A stretch of DNA of 64,000 nucleotides from Spirochaetales bacterium Spiro_10. Its GTDB lineage: Bacteria; Spirochaetota; Spirochaetia; Treponematales; Treponemataceae. The position numbers were made by a program, and so were the translations under genes. Numbering within the stretch: the first letter of the stretch is position 1; each line of letters opens with the position of its first letter. This document shows, piece by piece, positions 62,573-64,000 of the stretch. Under the pieces are notes generated by a model. The model ran no database searches. It was given only the letters and a program-made list of their open reading frames with translations, and was not told the origin of the DNA. Location: contig LVBL01000006.1 of the NCBI GenBank assembly GCA_001604405.1, forward strand, positions 124,001 through 188,000. The letters run 5' to 3'.

Positions 62573-64000
62573 ACGGTCTCCTTTCGTTTCGCCCGCGCGC
62601 CGCCATTCCCCGCCGGCTTCGGGGCCGAACGTTCGTTGACGAGGGAATAGAGCACGGGTATGAAGAACAGCGTGATCAGCGTGCTCGAGAAAAGCCCGCC
62701 GAACACGCTCAGTCCGATCGGCTGAAGCATCACGGAATTGGCCGACGGGAAAAACGCCATGGGAAACATGCCGAGCATGGTCGTGAGCGTCGTCATGAGA
62801 ATCGGCCTCAGGCGGGAGGACGCCGCCTTGACGCACGCCTCGTTCATGGGCGTTCCCCTGTCGACGAGCAGGTTGGTCTGGTCAACCAGGATGATCCCGT
62901 TGTTGACGGCTATGCCGATGAGCATGACCAGTCCGAGCGCGGTGAACATCGATATGAATTGCCCGGTAACCAGGTATATCCCGACGATTCCGATGATGCC
63001 GAACGGGATGGTGAACATGTTGATGAACGGGTCCTTGAACGACTCGTAGGTCCCCGCCATGACCCCGTATACCAGCAACAGGGCCATCAGGATGATCAGG
63101 ACGAACACCCTGCCCGTTTCCGCGATCTCCTTCCATGATCCCTCGTAGGTGACCGAGACCCCCTCGGGCACCATGAGATTTTCGTCCAGGGCCTTCTTGA
63201 TCCGTTCCTCGACGGCGTTCGCCTTCGTGTCCGTCAGTATGTCGGCCTGGATGTGAACGGTCCTCTTCTGGTCTTCGCGGTTTATCGCGACGGGACCGAG
63301 TCCCTTCTCGAGGGACGCGAAGTTCGACACGGCGACGCGGCTCCCCGTTCCCGACACGAATATCTTCTCGAGGTCGGGAACGCTCGAACGGTCGGAATCC
63401 TGGAGATAGACCCTCACGTAGTACTCCTCGCCCTTCTCCCTGTACACGGTCGCTGTCTTTCCCTTGACGCTCGCGTAGATCTCGTTCGCCACGGCGGAAA
63501 CCGTCACCCCGAAGTCGTACGCCCGGTCCCGGTCAATGACCACCTCGACCTCGGGAAGGCCCTCCGTCGTGTCGATCGTCGCCTCCGAGACGTCGGGAAC
63601 CGATTTCTTCATGACCGAGACGATGTCCCGCGCGGACGAAAGGGCCTCGTCGAGATCGTCCGACCGCACGGCTATGTCGATATCCGCGCCGGTCATGTTG
63701 TGCATCATTCCGGCCGAGAACGTCATCTTCGCCTGGGGGAACGAGTCGAAATGGGCGCGCAATTTCGCCTTGACGGCATCGGCGGCGTCGATCTGCTCCT
63801 TCGCGTCGGGAAGGTTGACCGCTATCGACCCGTAATACTCCTTGCTCGATGAGAAGAACCCTCCCGAGCCGACGGTCGTGATGATCGACTCGTAGCCCCG
63901 AACCTCGTCGCGCACGATCGACTCGAGCTCTTGGAGGACGGCGTTCGTGTCGTCGAGTTTCGTTCCGAGCGGAAGCTCGACCTCGAGCGTCACCGAATCG
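62560..64000 (-). CDS. RND-family efflux permease, C-terminal part (cut by window end)
   Basis: The frame is open from the window edge to the stop at 62560 and shows the last 480 residues of a resistance-nodulation-division permease. The visible part includes the second porter domain (TLEVELPLGTKLDDTNAVLQELE, FDSFPQAKMTFSAGMMHNMTGADIDIAVRS, DRDRAYDFGVTVSAVANEIYASVKG). The C-terminal membrane bundle follows (RVFVLIILMALLLVYGVMAGTYESFKDPFINMFTIPFGIIGI, GIAVNNGIILVDQTNLL, TLTTMLGMFPMAFF). The GIAVNNGIILVD helix is the AcrB/CusA-type fourth-segment signature. Substrate class cannot be set without the N-terminal half. The MFP and outer-membrane partners are not in the window. Confidence 0.9.
   Translation of the reverse strand, partial: DSVTLEVELPLGTKLDDTNAVLQELESIVRDEVRGYESIITTVGSGGFFSSSKEYYGSIAVNLPDAKEQIDAADAVKAKLRAHFDSFPQAKMTFSAGMMHNMTGADIDIAVRSDDLDEALSSARDIVSVMKKSVPDVSEATIDTTEGLPEVEVVIDRDRAYDFGVTVSAVANEIYASVKGKTATVYREKGEEYYVRVYLQDSDRSSVPDLEKIFVSGTGSRVAVSNFASLEKGLGPVAINREDQKRTVHIQADILTDTKANAVEERIKKALDENLMVPEGVSVTYEGSWKEIAETGRVFVLIILMALLLVYGVMAGTYESFKDPFINMFTIPFGIIGIVGIYLVTGQFISMFTALGLVMLIGIAVNNGIILVDQTNLLVDRGTPMNEACVKAASSRLRPILMTTLTTMLGMFPMAFFPSANSVMLQPIGLSVFGGLFSSTLITLFFIPVLYSLVNERSAPKPAGNGGARAKRKETVCIE

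Overview
The window is a gene-dense, GC-rich bacterial chromosome segment of about 45 protein genes. It holds no rRNA, no tRNA that I could find, no insertion sequence and no phage. The gene content suggests a diderm with an outer membrane: a TonB-dependent receptor, an RND efflux pump, beta-barrel-like exported proteins and several lipoproteins with relaxed lipoboxes. LL-diaminopimelate aminotransferase (dapL), a Hanks kinase with an FHA partner, a REC-DUF3369-HD-GYP regulator and a cytosolic class III cyclase fit best with a GC-rich relative of Treponema/Spirochaeta (Spirochaetota). That assignment is inference from gene content only.

Layout. 1-1101: end of one exported-protein gene and a second beta-barrel-like gene. 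1129-8446 (minus): ilvD-ilvB-MBOAT acyltransferase-SGNH hydrolase-dapL, tightly packed. 8556-8885: a small XRE regulator divergent from ilvD. 9130-13484 (minus): leuA-cimA-leuB, with a perfect 37-bp dyad over the leuB promoter. 13642-20266: a signalling island with an AAA ATPase, histidine kinase, orphan sugar-type binding protein, second histidine kinase and c-di-GMP phosphodiesterase response regulator. 20279-25208 (minus): thrA, a DAHP synthase-prephenate dehydratase fusion, and ilvN, all overlapping and all carrying ACT domains. 25387-28768: CBS/CorC protein, ThrE-type exporter, isocitrate dehydrogenase. 28812-29083: a GC-rich tandem repeat array between convergent genes. 29088-33260: asnA plus a B12-type radical SAM gene, and an acyltransferase. 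33293-35975 (minus): FHA protein, membrane Ser/Thr kinase, and a lysine/alanine-tailed protein. 36007-38302 (minus): the complete AmmeMemoRadiSam trio with a divergent AraC regulator. 39363-46722: lipoprotein, GGDEF cyclase, ndk-gpsA-ffh, EamA permease and malic enzyme. 46751-54472: chemoreceptor, sbcD-sbcC-pncB. 54543-56793: adenylate cyclase and a TtcA-like protein. 56851-59563: cobalamin riboswitch, lipoprotein and TonB receptor. 59569-62200: msrB-msrA fusion, epmA-like ligase and efp. 62285-64000: a small RND-associated protein and the end of an RND permease.

How it works together. The left half is mostly amino-acid biosynthesis: pyruvate and citramalate feed isoleucine, valine and leucine, aspartate feeds threonine and lysine, and the shikimate entry step is joined to phenylalanine synthesis. 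ilvC, ilvE, leuC and leuD are not in the window. The right half mixes nucleotide second messengers (c-di-GMP synthesis and breakdown, cAMP), phosphorylation signalling, DNA repair and cofactor uptake.

The most striking cross-cutting signal is promoter architecture. At least a dozen transcription-starting genes have a recognisable -35/-10 pair whose -10 ends only 6-7 bases before the ATG, with no Shine-Dalgarno, which implies leaderless mRNAs. Housekeeping and biosynthetic genes in the same window mostly have conventional leaders with AAGGAG-type sites. Several candidate operators (dyads) and one cobalamin riboswitch were also found.
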